A stretch of 64,000 nucleotides of DNA, from positions 114,011 to 178,010 of the forward strand of contig CAZPWT010000039.1 in NCBI GenBank assembly GCA_964590435.1, in the 5' to 3' direction. Every line of letters begins with the position of its first letter. Position 1 is the stretch's first letter. This document shows, one piece after another, positions 25,027 through 35,214 of the stretch. Source of the stretch: WSZJ01 sp964590435 (GTDB lineage Bacteria > Planctomycetota > MHYJ01 > WSZJ01). The notes below the pieces were generated by a model. It did not search any database, was not told where the DNA came from, and saw nothing but the letters and a program-made list of their open reading frames with translations. Made by a program: the position numbers and the translations under genes.

Positions 25027-26535
25027 CTACTTCTTCTTCGGCTTGGGCTCCTTGATCTCCTCGAACGACCGCGCGTCCCGGTACGGCGTCTCCAGCGCCA
25101 GCACTCCCATCGCCGTCGTGAACACCCGCCCGCCCTCGAAGCCCCACCGGTCCGCGTCCGGGTCCCACGACCCCACGGCGCACCCTCCGTCCGCGTTCTC
25201 CTGGCTCTTCACCAACGCGTCCTGAAGCGCCACCGTCCAAGCCTTCCAGTACTTGCCGTTTGCGCCGTCGAAGCAGAAGAGCGCCTCGGTGCCGTGGAAC
25301 CAGTAGTACATGTCGACTTTCTTCTCGCGCCACTGCGGCAGGTCGCAGACGAGAAGTTTCGCGCCGCCGTCGAGGATGTCGCGGTTCGCCATCTGCTCCA
25401 TGCGGATCCGGGCGGTCATCGCGGCGCCGGTGAGCGACTCGTGGCCGTCCCAGTCCTCGTTCTTGCCCTGCACGACGACTTTGCCCGTTCCCTTTGCGGT
25501 GTATCCGACCTTGAACCACGCCTCGTCGGTGACTTCCTTCAGCCATGCCTTCGCCCCCGCGTACCCGTTCTTCGCGTTCGCCAGCCCCGCGAGGTCGGCC
25601 GCGTAGAGCGCCGCGACCGCCCACGACGTCACGCTCGTGTCGTTGTCGCCGCATTTCTTCGAGTACCGCCAGGCCTTGCCCGGGTTCTGCGCGTCGAGGA
25701 GGAAATCGACGGCGTCCTGCGCGGGCTTTCGAAGGGCCTCGGCGCCGGTCATGCCGAAGGCCTCGGCGAGCGCGAGCGTCGCGATGGCGTGGTTGTACAT
25801 GTACTTGGACCCGTGCCGTCCTCCGGCGCATCCCTCGTGGTCCATCATCGCCACCAGGGCGTCGATCCCGCGGCGCACGACCTCGCCCGCCACGACCTGC
25901 CGCCCGGTCACTTCGTCCTTCCAGGTCACTTCCGACTTCGGCGTGATCCCCGCGCCGAGGAACGAGAGCACCGCCAGTGCCGTCACGCCCGCGTCGTACT
26001 CGTCGTACCCGCGCCCGGTGCACCGGTTCTCCACGCATCGCGTGTCGAAGCCGTTCGAGGCCCACCCGCCGCCGCCGCCCTGGTGCCGCGCCAGCCAGCG
26101 CAGCCCCGCGTCCACCGCCGCCTCCGCTTCCGCCCCCGACCCCGCGCGCTTCGCCAGCTCCGCGCGCTTCTCGATCCGCACCCGATACGCGTCCACCGGT
26201 TTTCCTGCGTACGCCCCGGCTTCCGACGGCGCCGCCGACGCGAGCCCCATGCCTTCCAGCTTCTCGATCGCCTCCGCAACCCGCTTCGCCCGATCCCCGT
26301 CCCCGGCCAGCTCGCACGTCTGCTTGAGCTTCTTCAGGGCCGTCATCAGCTCGGCCTTCCGGTCCTCCGCCGCCCGCACCGCCGCGTCCAATTCCTTCTT
26401 GTACAGCCCCTCAAGCGCCTGGCCGCACCCCGGGCAGTAGCTCCAGCCTCTCTCCACTTCCTTGCGGCATTTCGGGCAGGGGTCGGCGACGGCGAGCGAA
26501 GCGACGAGCAGGAACGCGAGGGCGGCGCGACGCAT
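25027..26535 (-). CDS. T4: secreted zinc-ribbon plus alpha/alpha-toroid protein
   Basis: ATG 26535 follows AGGAGG. The 502-residue protein has a signal peptide (MRRAALAFLLVASLAVADP) directly followed by a zinc ribbon (CPKCRKEVERGWSYCPGCG, two Cys-x2-Cys pairs), a helical coiled segment (about residues 45-95), and a full toroid with the family motifs: TRCVENRCTG, GYDEYDAGVTALAVLSFLG, RHGSKYMYNHAIATLALAEA, KCGDNDTSVTSWAVAALY and GSWDPDADRWGFEGGRVF. There is no TonB-like helix, so this copy is probably soluble in the periplasm. The same signal-plus-ribbon-plus-helix start is fused to TPRs in the protein at 41811-42572. It is followed by a gluzincin gene and preceded by the NtrC gene. Confidence 0.85.
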   Translation of the reverse strand: MRRAALAFLLVASLAVADPCPKCRKEVERGWSYCPGCGQALEGLYKKELDAAVRAAEDRKAELMTALKKLKQTCELAGDGDRAKRVAEAIEKLEGMGLASAAPSEAGAYAGKPVDAYRVRIEKRAELAKRAGSGAEAEAAVDAGLRWLARHQGGGGGWASNGFDTRCVENRCTGRGYDEYDAGVTALAVLSFLGAGITPKSEVTWKDEVTGRQVVAGEVVRRGIDALVAMMDHEGCAGGRHGSKYMYNHAIATLALAEAFGMTGAEALRKPAQDAVDFLLDAQNPGKAWRYSKKCGDNDTSVTSWAVAALYAADLAGLANAKNGYAGAKAWLKEVTDEAWFKVGYTAKGTGKVVVQGKNEDWDGHESLTGAAMTARIRMEQMANRDILDGGAKLLVCDLPQWREKKVDMYYWFHGTEALFCFDGANGKYWKAWTVALQDALVKSQENADGGCAVGSWDPDADRWGFEGGRVFTTAMGVLALETPYRDARSFEEIKEPKPKKK

Positions 26536-26603
26536 GGGAGCCTCCTGGAGAAGGGAAGCGGGCGGAGTCCGGGCGGGGTATCAGAACGAAGGGATTCGCC
26601 GCG

Positions 26604-26619
26604 GGTTCGGAAAATCCGG
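26604..26619 (-). promoter_or_regulatory. conserved upstream motif, T4 copy
   Basis: The plus-strand 16-mer GGTTCGGAAAATCCGG lies 69-84 nt upstream of T4. It agrees with the T1 and T2 copies at 12-13 positions although the flanks here are unrelated, which makes it the most telling of the three copies. Confidence 0.4.
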
Positions 26620-26626
26620 GATTGCC

Positions 26627-27997
<1,371 letters not shown>

Positions 27998-28042
27998 GGG
28001 CGCATCATAGCGGAGGGGAGGGCGGAGGGGGAGGAACGGCGA

Positions 28043-28121
28043 CTAGTGGTTCGACACGCTTGATTTCCCGGGTTGCTTCCTTCGGGCGCAACCCTGGAAA
28101 TCAAAGCTGACTCACCACTAG
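28043..28121. repeat. inverted repeat between histidine kinase and NtrC genes
   Basis: The arms start CTAGTGGT and end ACCACTAG and contain a second matching block TTGATTTCC/GGAAATCAA next to GGGTTGC/GCAACCC around a loop of about 11 nt. A 9-nt stretch between the blocks does not pair. The kinase stop codon (28118-28120) lies inside the right arm. It may act as a terminator or processing site between kinase and regulator, or be a mobile palindromic repeat. Confidence 0.75.
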
Positions 28122-30277
28122 GAGGCGGGCGTCGCCGGTGCCGGCGCCGCGACCGCCTTCGCGATCGCGCTTCCGTCCACCTTCTCGGCCGCGGGGAGCT
28201 TCACGGTGAACCAGGAGCCCTTGCCGGGCTCGCTCTGGACGTCGATCGTGCCGCCGTGGGCCTTGACGATTTCGCGGCAGATGGCGAGGCCGAGGCCGGT
28301 GCCCTTGCCCGGGGACTTGGTGGTGAAGAACGGGTCGAAGATGCGGCGGACGTCCTCGCGCGAGATGCCGGCGCCGCTGTCGCGGACCTGGAGGCAGACG
28401 AGCCCTTCCTGCATGGCGGTGAGGAGGTCGAGTGAGCCGCCGGCGGGCATGGCGTCGAGGGCGTTGTTCACGAGGTTCATGAGGACCTGCTCGAGCTGCC
28501 CCGGGTCCCCGGCGACGCGCGGGAGGGCGGCGGCGAGGGACGTGCGCATGGCGACCTTGCGGGCGCCGACGGAAGGCGTGACGAGCGAGACGATCCCCTG
28601 GACGAGCGCGTTCAGGTCCACCGTCACGAACCGCGGCGCCGGCGCGCGCAGCTGCTGTAGGTTCGACTGGATGATCCCGCTCAGCCGGTCGATCTGCGAC
28701 CCGATCAGCCGGAGCCGCTTCGACACGTCCGCCGGCAGCGCCCCCTCCTCGCTCAGGAGCAGCTCGATGTGCCCGCTCATCGCGTTCAGCGGCGTCCCCA
28801 GCTCGTGCGCCATCGTCCCCGCCAGCTGCCCCATCGACGCCAGCCGCTGCTGGTCCGACAGCTCGCGCTGCAGCCCGAACAGCTTCTCGTTCGCCCGCCG
28901 CAGCTCCTCGTTCCTCCGCTCCAGCTCGCCCGTCGCCAGCCGGACCTTGTTCTTCAGCTGCTCGTTGAAGCCGCGGATCTGGTCCATCAGCTTCTTGTTC
29001 TCCTGCGCCATGCTGTTGTAGATCAACGCCAGCTGCGCGACTTCGCCGCCGCCGCCGCTCGTCGCGATCGGCTGTAGTTCGCCCTTCGCTCCCCGCGTCA
29101 TCGCCCCGATCAGCCGCTGGATCGGCTGCGAAATCGCCTGGTTCATGTAGAAGAACAGGAACCCCAGCACGAGCGCCATGATCGCGATCATGAGGATGAG
29201 GAGGAAGCGGCTGCCGGCGCCGCGAGGAGGGGGGGAGGGAAGCGCGAAGTGGGCGACGGCGACGACGCCCGGGGTGCCGTCCAGGTCCTCGGGGATCGGG
29301 TTGGCCTTCGGGACAATCCCGTTCAGGGGAAACACGACGACGGCCGGGTCGTCCTTGGCTTCCGGCGCGGGCGTGACACCGTCCCGGAAGGCCGCCTCGT
29401 CCAGGTTCGTCGTCTCCTGCGGCGCCGTGCCGCTTCGCAACCATGGGCGGAGCACGCGTTCCTTCCGGTCGTTGGTATAGACGAGGAAGACCGCAAGGCC
29501 GTTGACATGGAGGGACTCGCGGAGCTTGTCGACCGAGCGTTCCAGTGCGGCCTTGAGGGCATCCGGCTTTTCCAGGGGCACGGCGAGCGCCTTTTCAAGC
29601 GTCTTCCGGGTCCGGATTTCCTCGAACCATGAACCGATTCCGGAGGCGAGCCCGGGTCCTTCCGCGGCCCACGTGTCGGCGGCGAGGACGACGCGGACGA
29701 CGCAGCGGACCTGGCCGGCGGCTGCAAAGGGGAGGGAGACCTCGACGACTGCAGTGTGAACCATGCCTGGGCCGACACCGCTGCGGTAGTACTCGCGCGG
29801 GGCGCCGTTCTGGACGGCCGCGAGGACGTCGGCGTCGGGTTCCCCGGCGATCGTTCCGACGCGGGCCAGCAGGTTCACGCGGGGTTCTTTCGGGGAGTTC
29901 CCGGCCCAGAACACCGCCGCATCCGCGACGCGCAGTCTTTCCGCGAGGGCAGGAAAGGACTCCCGCGTTTCCTGCTTCAGCGCTTCCTCCAGCCGCTCGA
30001 TCTCCGCGCCGCGCCGGGCCGAGTACTCGTCGATCTGGGCGCGGTGATAGGCGGCGTCGAACCAGTCGGCGACGGTGGCGGTCGCGTTTGAGCGCGCCAC
30101 GAGCCAGAGCCGCTCGCGCTCCTTCTCCTCGGACTCCTTCAGGCTCAGCCAGGCGACGAACACAAGGAGCGGAAGGACCGCGAGGAACGCGATGAACGAG
30201 ATCGTGAGCTTGAGGGATCGCGTCCGCGGGGGGCTGGCGTTGGGGGCCGCCTGGTCCATCTGGGTGACCGTATTCAA
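28118..30277 (-). CDS. membrane sensor histidine kinase
   Basis: The 719-residue protein has two membrane helices (about residues 22-47, LTISFIAFLAVLPLLVFVAWL, and 360-385, FLLILMIAIMALVLGFLFFY). They enclose a periplasmic sensor domain of about 310 residues. A HAMP linker (SQPIQRLIGAM), a coiled coil, a HisKA domain with the phospho-His in GTMAHELGTPLNAMSGH, and a HATPase domain (VLMNLVNNALDAM, DSGAGI, GKGTGLGLAICREIV) follow. The sensor domain shows no family I can name. It precedes the NtrC-type regulator gene in the same direction, so the two form a two-component system; what it senses is unknown. The start could also be the second Met six codons on. Confidence 0.9.
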   Translation of the reverse strand: MNTVTQMDQAAPNASPPRTRSLKLTISFIAFLAVLPLLVFVAWLSLKESEEKERERLWLVARSNATATVADWFDAAYHRAQIDEYSARRGAEIERLEEALKQETRESFPALAERLRVADAAVFWAGNSPKEPRVNLLARVGTIAGEPDADVLAAVQNGAPREYYRSGVGPGMVHTAVVEVSLPFAAAGQVRCVVRVVLAADTWAAEGPGLASGIGSWFEEIRTRKTLEKALAVPLEKPDALKAALERSVDKLRESLHVNGLAVFLVYTNDRKERVLRPWLRSGTAPQETTNLDEAAFRDGVTPAPEAKDDPAVVVFPLNGIVPKANPIPEDLDGTPGVVAVAHFALPSPPPRGAGSRFLLILMIAIMALVLGFLFFYMNQAISQPIQRLIGAMTRGAKGELQPIATSGGGGEVAQLALIYNSMAQENKKLMDQIRGFNEQLKNKVRLATGELERRNEELRRANEKLFGLQRELSDQQRLASMGQLAGTMAHELGTPLNAMSGHIELLLSEEGALPADVSKRLRLIGSQIDRLSGIIQSNLQQLRAPAPRFVTVDLNALVQGIVSLVTPSVGARKVAMRTSLAAALPRVAGDPGQLEQVLMNLVNNALDAMPAGGSLDLLTAMQEGLVCLQVRDSGAGISREDVRRIFDPFFTTKSPGKGTGLGLAICREIVKAHGGTIDVQSEPGKGSWFTVKLPAAEKVDGSAIAKAVAAPAPATPAS

Positions 30278-30329
30278 TCAAATCGGCGGAAGCGGGGAAA
30301 GGGCGGCCCGGCGGTGGGGAAGTGGGGGC

Positions 30330-30361
30330 AAAAAAAATCCCCCGCCGGTGGGCGGGGGATT
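30330..30361 (-). terminator. intrinsic terminator after the 974-residue TPR gene
   Basis: The stem ATCCCCCGCC / GGCGGGGGAT with a 4-nt loop is followed on the minus strand by a run of eight T. It lies 16 nt after the TPR gene stop and ends the toroid-TPR unit before the histidine kinase gene. Confidence 0.9.
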
Positions 30362-30376
30362 TCGCGGGGTCGTCGG

Positions 30377-33301
30377 TTATTTCTTCGGCGCGCGGTCCTG
30401 GATCGCCTTCTCCAGCTCGATCCAGCGGTCCCGCATCTTGAACTTGTCCTCGTCCCAATTCGGGTAGTTGGCGCGCATGTCCTTGATGCCCATCAGCGCC
30501 ATCTCGAAGTCGTTCTGGCCGCCCTTCTCGAACAGGATCTTGATGACCAGATACTTGGCCCTCCACCAGGCCTCGGTGTCCTTTTCCGACTTGCTGACGA
30601 CGTTGGCGAAGATCGTGTAGGCCTCCTGCATGTAGTTGGCCTTGTTTTCGCCCTTGGCCGCGAGCTTGAGGTAGACGTGGCCGAGTTCCTCGTAGGGAAC
30701 GAACAGCCAGGGCTTGGCCTTGAGCACCGCGTCGTTCAGCGTCTGGGCGCCCTTGTTGCGGAGCCTTTCGGACTCGATCAGCGCCTCGTAGGCGTCCCGG
30801 GCGCCTTCCCAGTTCTGCGCGAAATCGTGGCACCAGGCGAGCTTGAGCAGCAGCTTGCTCGTGTCCACGCCCTGGGGCCGGCCGAGGACGTCGTTGGCGA
30901 TCGGGTCGTAGATGCGCGCCGCATCCACGAAGATCCGGGCGTTCTTGAACTTGTCGAGGTCGTAGCTCGTGAAGGACTTCGTCGTGTCGATCTGGTTGAT
31001 CGTCAGGCCCAGGTTGTAGATGCGGTCCGCGACCGAGAGCGCGTCCTCGATCTTGATCTTCTGCTTCGCCTCGATGCCGCTGTGGATCCAGTTCGCGTAG
31101 TACTTCGCCGCCAGCTCCCACAGCTTCAGCGCCTCCGGCGTGATCTTGTCCGGCGTCGGGTTTTCGCCCGCCAGCTTCTCCGCCTCCTCGTCGCACTTCG
31201 CGCCGACCAGCTGGCACGCCTCGACCGTGACGACCGCGGCCTTGTACTTCTCGATCAGCTTCTCCGTCACCTCGACCGCCTTGTTCGTCTGGTCCATCGC
31301 GAGGTACGCGGTGACCTTCTGCCGCCAGACTTTCTTCTTCACGTCGTCCGACACGTCCGGCACCTTGCCGTCCGGCCCGGCCACCGGGTTGTCGATCTCG
31401 TCCAGCACCTTGATCGCCTCGGCGAACTTCTTCTTCGCCTCGTGCATCAGCACGTTCGCCAGCGCCTGCTTGCAGAAGGCCTCCACCGTCGGGCGGTTCT
31501 TCTGGATCTCCTCGATCTTGGAAGGGCCCTTCTTCAGGTAGTCGATGTACTTGCGGAAAGACGTCTCCGCCTTGTCGAACATGTCCGTCGTCGTCTTGTC
31601 CTTCGCGCCGCCGGCCCAGAGCTTCTTGGCCTGGTCGTAGTAGCAGCGCCCGGCCATCACGATCGCCTGCTCGTACAGCTTCGCGTCCTCCGGCACCTTC
31701 GCGAATTCCTTCGCGGCCTCGTCGAACTTGCCCTTCTGGTACAGCGCATCCGCGACCAGGTACTGTGCGTTCTTCGAGTTCGGGTCGTTCGGCCACTTGG
31801 ATGTCAGGGTCGTCAGGTTTTTGGAGACCTGGTCCTTCTCCCACGACTTCTCCTCGCCGATCGCCGCCGCAATGGTGTTCCAGACCTGCGCGGCGCGGAA
31901 GGAAGCTTCGGCCGCCTTCGTCCATTTCTGGTAGTCCGTCGCGATCGTCTCGTAGCAGATCACGGCGTCATACAGCCGGTTGATCCGCTCGTAGACGGAG
32001 CCCATCTTCCAGAGCAGGTCCGGCACCGCGTCGGCGGCCTCCGCGGATTCCGCGGCGGCGATGCCGCCCTGGAGCGCTGCGATGGCGCCGAAGTAATTGT
32101 CCTCGTCCAGCGCCGCCTCGTACTTGATGAGGTAGAGGCCCAGCCCGCCGCCCGCGCCCGAGGACCACTCCGCGACCTTCTTGCGGATCACCGCCTGGAG
32201 CCCCGGCGATGTCACCTGCTTCATCAGGTCCGTGCCGATCTTGATCGCCGCGTCCTTGTCCCCGGCGCCCAGCAGCGCGTCGCCCTTCACCAGCACCGCC
32301 GACACGCCCATCCGGTCCTTCGAAGCGTCCTTGATCAGCTTGAGCATGTCGTCAATCGTCGCGATCGCGTCGCGGAACTTGCGCTGCTCGTTGTACGTCG
32401 TCGCCTTGTAGTAGTACGCCGTCAGGATGACTTCGCGCGCGTCGTCCGGCATCGGCGTGCCGGTGAAGAAGTCCTTGAGCGTTATGGTGAAATCGAAGCG
32501 CTGGTAGACCTTGTCGAACTCGCCCAGTTCCTTGTGCGTGAGCGCCCAGAAGATCGAGGACTCGAACGCCTTCATGCGGTCCTGGTAGTCGAGCTCGAAG
32601 TCCATGAACGCCGCGACGGCCTTGTTGGCCAGCTCCGCCTTCTCCTTGCTCCCTGCCTCATACAGCAGGCAGTGCGAGTACAGCGTGCGCGGCACGTTGT
32701 AGATCGAGTCCATCAGGTTGTAGCTGATGTCCTCTTCTTCTTTCGTCTCTTCGGGCGTCGGCTGGCGGCCGTTGGTCTTCTGCCACCAGTCCTCCTTCAT
32801 CTTGCGGTATTCCTTCTGCAGCCCCTCGAAGTACGACTCCGCGGCCTTGAAGTTCTTGTCGCCCTCGGCGACCAGATCCGCCTTCTTCGACGACTCCGAC
32901 GTCTTCTTGATCGTCGCGACGATGATGTCGCCCTTCTGCCGCAGAAGCACCCCGATCGTGAATTTCGCCTCGGGGCAGCGCGGGTGGCCGGCGTTGGCGC
33001 GGATGAAGTCCTCGAGGACCTTGATCGCCTTGTCCAGCTCCTCGGCGGCCTTCGTGCTGTCCTCCTGGAGGGTGGCCGTCTTGGCGAAGATCTCGGCCTG
33101 GATCAGCTGCACTCCGGCCTTGTCCTCGGGCGAGGTCTTCGGGTCGGCCTCGATGCGCTTGCAGTACTCCTGCGCCAGGTCCACGTAGCCGTGGTGCACC
33201 AGCGCGCGGGCGAAGTCGACGTCGTCGCCCTTGGCCCACGCCGTCGAGCAGATGGCAGAAGCGGCGAAGGCGCCGGAGAGGAAGGGGCGGAGGAATTTCA
33301 T
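30377..33301 (-). CDS. large periplasmic TPR-repeat protein (974 aa)
   Basis: ATG 33301 with an upstream GGAG opens a signal peptide (MKFLRPFLSGAFAASAICSTAWA). The mature start GDDVDFARALVHHGYVDLAQEYC matches the 907-residue paralogue at 12083-14806. The whole length is Lys/Asp/Glu-rich helical repeats (for example YLVADALYQKGKFDEAAKEFA and VPYEELGHVYLKLAAKG), with no catalytic motif. It lies 190 nt behind T5, separated by a hairpin, and has a strong terminator of its own. The duplicated toroid-then-TPR arrangement suggests this protein works with the toroid in the periplasm, much as the TPR protein CpoB works with Tol-Pal; that comparison is inference. Confidence 0.87.
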   Translation of the reverse strand: MKFLRPFLSGAFAASAICSTAWAKGDDVDFARALVHHGYVDLAQEYCKRIEADPKTSPEDKAGVQLIQAEIFAKTATLQEDSTKAAEELDKAIKVLEDFIRANAGHPRCPEAKFTIGVLLRQKGDIIVATIKKTSESSKKADLVAEGDKNFKAAESYFEGLQKEYRKMKEDWWQKTNGRQPTPEETKEEEDISYNLMDSIYNVPRTLYSHCLLYEAGSKEKAELANKAVAAFMDFELDYQDRMKAFESSIFWALTHKELGEFDKVYQRFDFTITLKDFFTGTPMPDDAREVILTAYYYKATTYNEQRKFRDAIATIDDMLKLIKDASKDRMGVSAVLVKGDALLGAGDKDAAIKIGTDLMKQVTSPGLQAVIRKKVAEWSSGAGGGLGLYLIKYEAALDEDNYFGAIAALQGGIAAAESAEAADAVPDLLWKMGSVYERINRLYDAVICYETIATDYQKWTKAAEASFRAAQVWNTIAAAIGEEKSWEKDQVSKNLTTLTSKWPNDPNSKNAQYLVADALYQKGKFDEAAKEFAKVPEDAKLYEQAIVMAGRCYYDQAKKLWAGGAKDKTTTDMFDKAETSFRKYIDYLKKGPSKIEEIQKNRPTVEAFCKQALANVLMHEAKKKFAEAIKVLDEIDNPVAGPDGKVPDVSDDVKKKVWRQKVTAYLAMDQTNKAVEVTEKLIEKYKAAVVTVEACQLVGAKCDEEAEKLAGENPTPDKITPEALKLWELAAKYYANWIHSGIEAKQKIKIEDALSVADRIYNLGLTINQIDTTKSFTSYDLDKFKNARIFVDAARIYDPIANDVLGRPQGVDTSKLLLKLAWCHDFAQNWEGARDAYEALIESERLRNKGAQTLNDAVLKAKPWLFVPYEELGHVYLKLAAKGENKANYMQEAYTIFANVVSKSEKDTEAWWRAKYLVIKILFEKGGQNDFEMALMGIKDMRANYPNWDEDKFKMRDRWIELEKAIQDRAPKK

Positions 33302-33431
33302 TTCGGAGCTCCGTTTCCTGGGTTTACGCACTGCGGAGAAGACCGGGATTTCTACCAGAACCGTCCCGGGTCCGCCAGCAACCGAGAGGCGCTTCAGGGG
33401 AGGGAAGAGCCGATCGGTTTCGGGCGGGCCG

Positions 33432-33470
33432 GAAATGCAAACAGGGGGCTCCGTTGCCGGAGCCCCCTGT
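33432..33470 (-). terminator. hairpin between T5 and the TPR gene
   Basis: A perfect 13-bp stem (33441-33453 with 33458-33470) and 4-nt loop is followed on the minus strand by TTTGCATTT. It sits 21 nt past the T5 stop and could terminate, or partly attenuate, transcription from the ExbB operon into the TPR gene. Confidence 0.7.
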
Positions 33471-33491
33471 CCAAGTCTGCGTCAGAACATC

Positions 33492-35201
33492 CTACTTGCG
33501 CTTCCCGCCGCCGAACGCGTTTTCGTAGCGGTAGTACACCTCGAGCGTGAGGACGTTGATGGCGGTGGTGTAGACCCGGCCGCCTTCGAAGCCCCACCGG
33601 TCGACGTCCACGTCCCAGGAGCCGTCCGTGCAGCCGTCCTTCTTGACCTTCTGCGTCGGCACGAGGGCGTTCTTCATGGCTTCGTTCCAGCCCTTCCAGT
33701 ACTTGCCGTCCGGGCCGTCGTACTGGAACAGGGCGAGCGAGCCGTAGTACCAGTAGTAGTAGTCGATCTTCTTGCCGTTGAACTGGGGGAGGTCAGCGAC
33801 GAGGAGCTTGGCGCCGCCTTCGAGGGCGGGATCCTGCTTGTTGTGATCGATGAACGTGCGGCAGAGCATGCCGACCGCGGTCAGGGCTTCGTGGCCGTCC
33901 CAGTCTTCGTTCTTGCCCTGGACGACGACCTTGCCCGTGCCCTTGGCCGTGTAGCCGACCTTGTAGTAAGCCTCGTCGGTGACTTCGAGGATCCACGCCT
34001 TGGCGCCTTCGAAGCCGGTCCGGCCGACCGTCAGGCCCGAGATGTCGGCGGACTTCATCGCCATGACGCACCAGCCGGTGACGGAGGTGTCGTTGTCGCC
34101 GCACTGCTTGCTGTAACGCCAGGCCTTGTACGGGTTCTGCGCGGCGAGGAGGAAGTCGATGCCCTTCTGCGCCGAATCCTTGAACAGCGCGCTGTTGGTC
34201 AGGCCGTACGCCTCGGCCATGGCCAGGGCGGCGATCGAGTGGTTGTACAGGTACTTGGAGCCGTGACGGCCGCCGAAGCAGCCTTCCGCGTCCTGGTTGC
34301 TGATGAGCCACTTGATGCCGTTCTTGATGACCTCGCCCCAGCAGACCGTCTTGTTCGTGTGGGGGTCGACGTACGTTTCCTTGGTGAGGTGCGTGTAGCC
34401 GGCGCCGAGGAACGCGAGGAGCGCGAGGCCCGTCTCGCCGGCGTCGTACTCGTTGTAACCCTGGCCGGAGCACTTGGTCCCGGCGCACTGCTGGTCGAAC
34501 CCGGCGGCGGACCAGTTGCCGCCCGAGCTCTGGTGGCGGGCGAGCCAGCGCAGGCCGGCCGTCACCGCCGATTCCGTCCCGCCGGGGCCCTGCGAGCCGC
34601 CGCCGCGCGCGACCAGGTTGCGACGGCCGCCGAGGCGTCCGCCGTACCGGCCACCACCGCCGCCGCCGCCGCCGACGCCCATCGCGTCGTAGACGCCAGG
34701 CGCCTTGCCGGGCTGCCGGCCACGGATACCGCCGCCTTCACCGGGCATCGCCGAGAGGAATTCCTCGGAGTCGCCCTTCATCTTGCCGTAGTCCTCGTTG
34801 TCCGCCGATTCGTTGTGGTCCGATTCCTCGGCGTCCGGGAAGAAAATCGCGGGCTCGTCCGTCGGCACCGCGTTCTCCTGGCCGACCTTCGGGATGCCCT
34901 TGCGCTCGAACACGTCGCGCGGCCGCTCGAGATCGAGCTTCTTCTCGACCTTCGCGGACAGCGGGATGATCGTCGGCTCTTCCTTCAGCTTCACTTCCTC
35001 CTTGAAGGTGATGACCGTCATGCCGGCCAGCACGATGAGGTGGAAGGCGATGGAGATGAGCCACCAAGGCGTGTTGCGCACCTGCTCCTCGACCCACGAG
35101 GAGAAGGAGAACTGACCCCCGTCCTGCGGCACCGGAGCACCCTGCTGGTACTCGTCGCCGTATTCGGGTTCCTGTTCCATCGGCTGCTGTCCCCTGGGCA
35201 T
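33492..35201 (-). CDS. T5: TonB-like anchored alpha/alpha-toroid protein, end of the ExbBD operon
   Basis: The 569-residue protein has a cytosolic start of about 40 residues, the membrane helix NTPWWLISIAFHLIVLAG with Ser50 and His54 in TonB spacing, then FKEEVKLKEEPTIIPL as the helix leaves the membrane. A long acidic and Gly-rich linker follows (about residues 70-210). The toroid has QQCAGTKCSG, GYNEYDAGETGLALLAFLG, RHGSKYLYNHSIAALAMAEAY, QCGDNDTSVTGWCVMAMKS and GSWDVDVDRWGFEGGRVY. TonB's own C-terminal domain is absent. It lies 13 nt behind the membrane-protein gene and in the same direction as ExbB and four ExbD genes, so it should be the driven effector of that motor. What the toroid binds is unknown. 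Start chosen by GGGAGCGG upstream. Confidence 0.88.
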   Translation of the reverse strand: MPRGQQPMEQEPEYGDEYQQGAPVPQDGGQFSFSSWVEEQVRNTPWWLISIAFHLIVLAGMTVITFKEEVKLKEEPTIIPLSAKVEKKLDLERPRDVFERKGIPKVGQENAVPTDEPAIFFPDAEESDHNESADNEDYGKMKGDSEEFLSAMPGEGGGIRGRQPGKAPGVYDAMGVGGGGGGGGRYGGRLGGRRNLVARGGGSQGPGGTESAVTAGLRWLARHQSSGGNWSAAGFDQQCAGTKCSGQGYNEYDAGETGLALLAFLGAGYTHLTKETYVDPHTNKTVCWGEVIKNGIKWLISNQDAEGCFGGRHGSKYLYNHSIAALAMAEAYGLTNSALFKDSAQKGIDFLLAAQNPYKAWRYSKQCGDNDTSVTGWCVMAMKSADISGLTVGRTGFEGAKAWILEVTDEAYYKVGYTAKGTGKVVVQGKNEDWDGHEALTAVGMLCRTFIDHNKQDPALEGGAKLLVADLPQFNGKKIDYYYWYYGSLALFQYDGPDGKYWKGWNEAMKNALVPTQKVKKDGCTDGSWDVDVDRWGFEGGRVYTTAINVLTLEVYYRYENAFGGGKRK

Positions 35202-35214
35202 GTTCCGCTCCCTA

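Noticed and set aside
30314..33550. 1078-codon plus-strand frame
   Set aside because: Antisense to the 974-residue TPR gene; LxVRRRR-like composition, no ribosome site.
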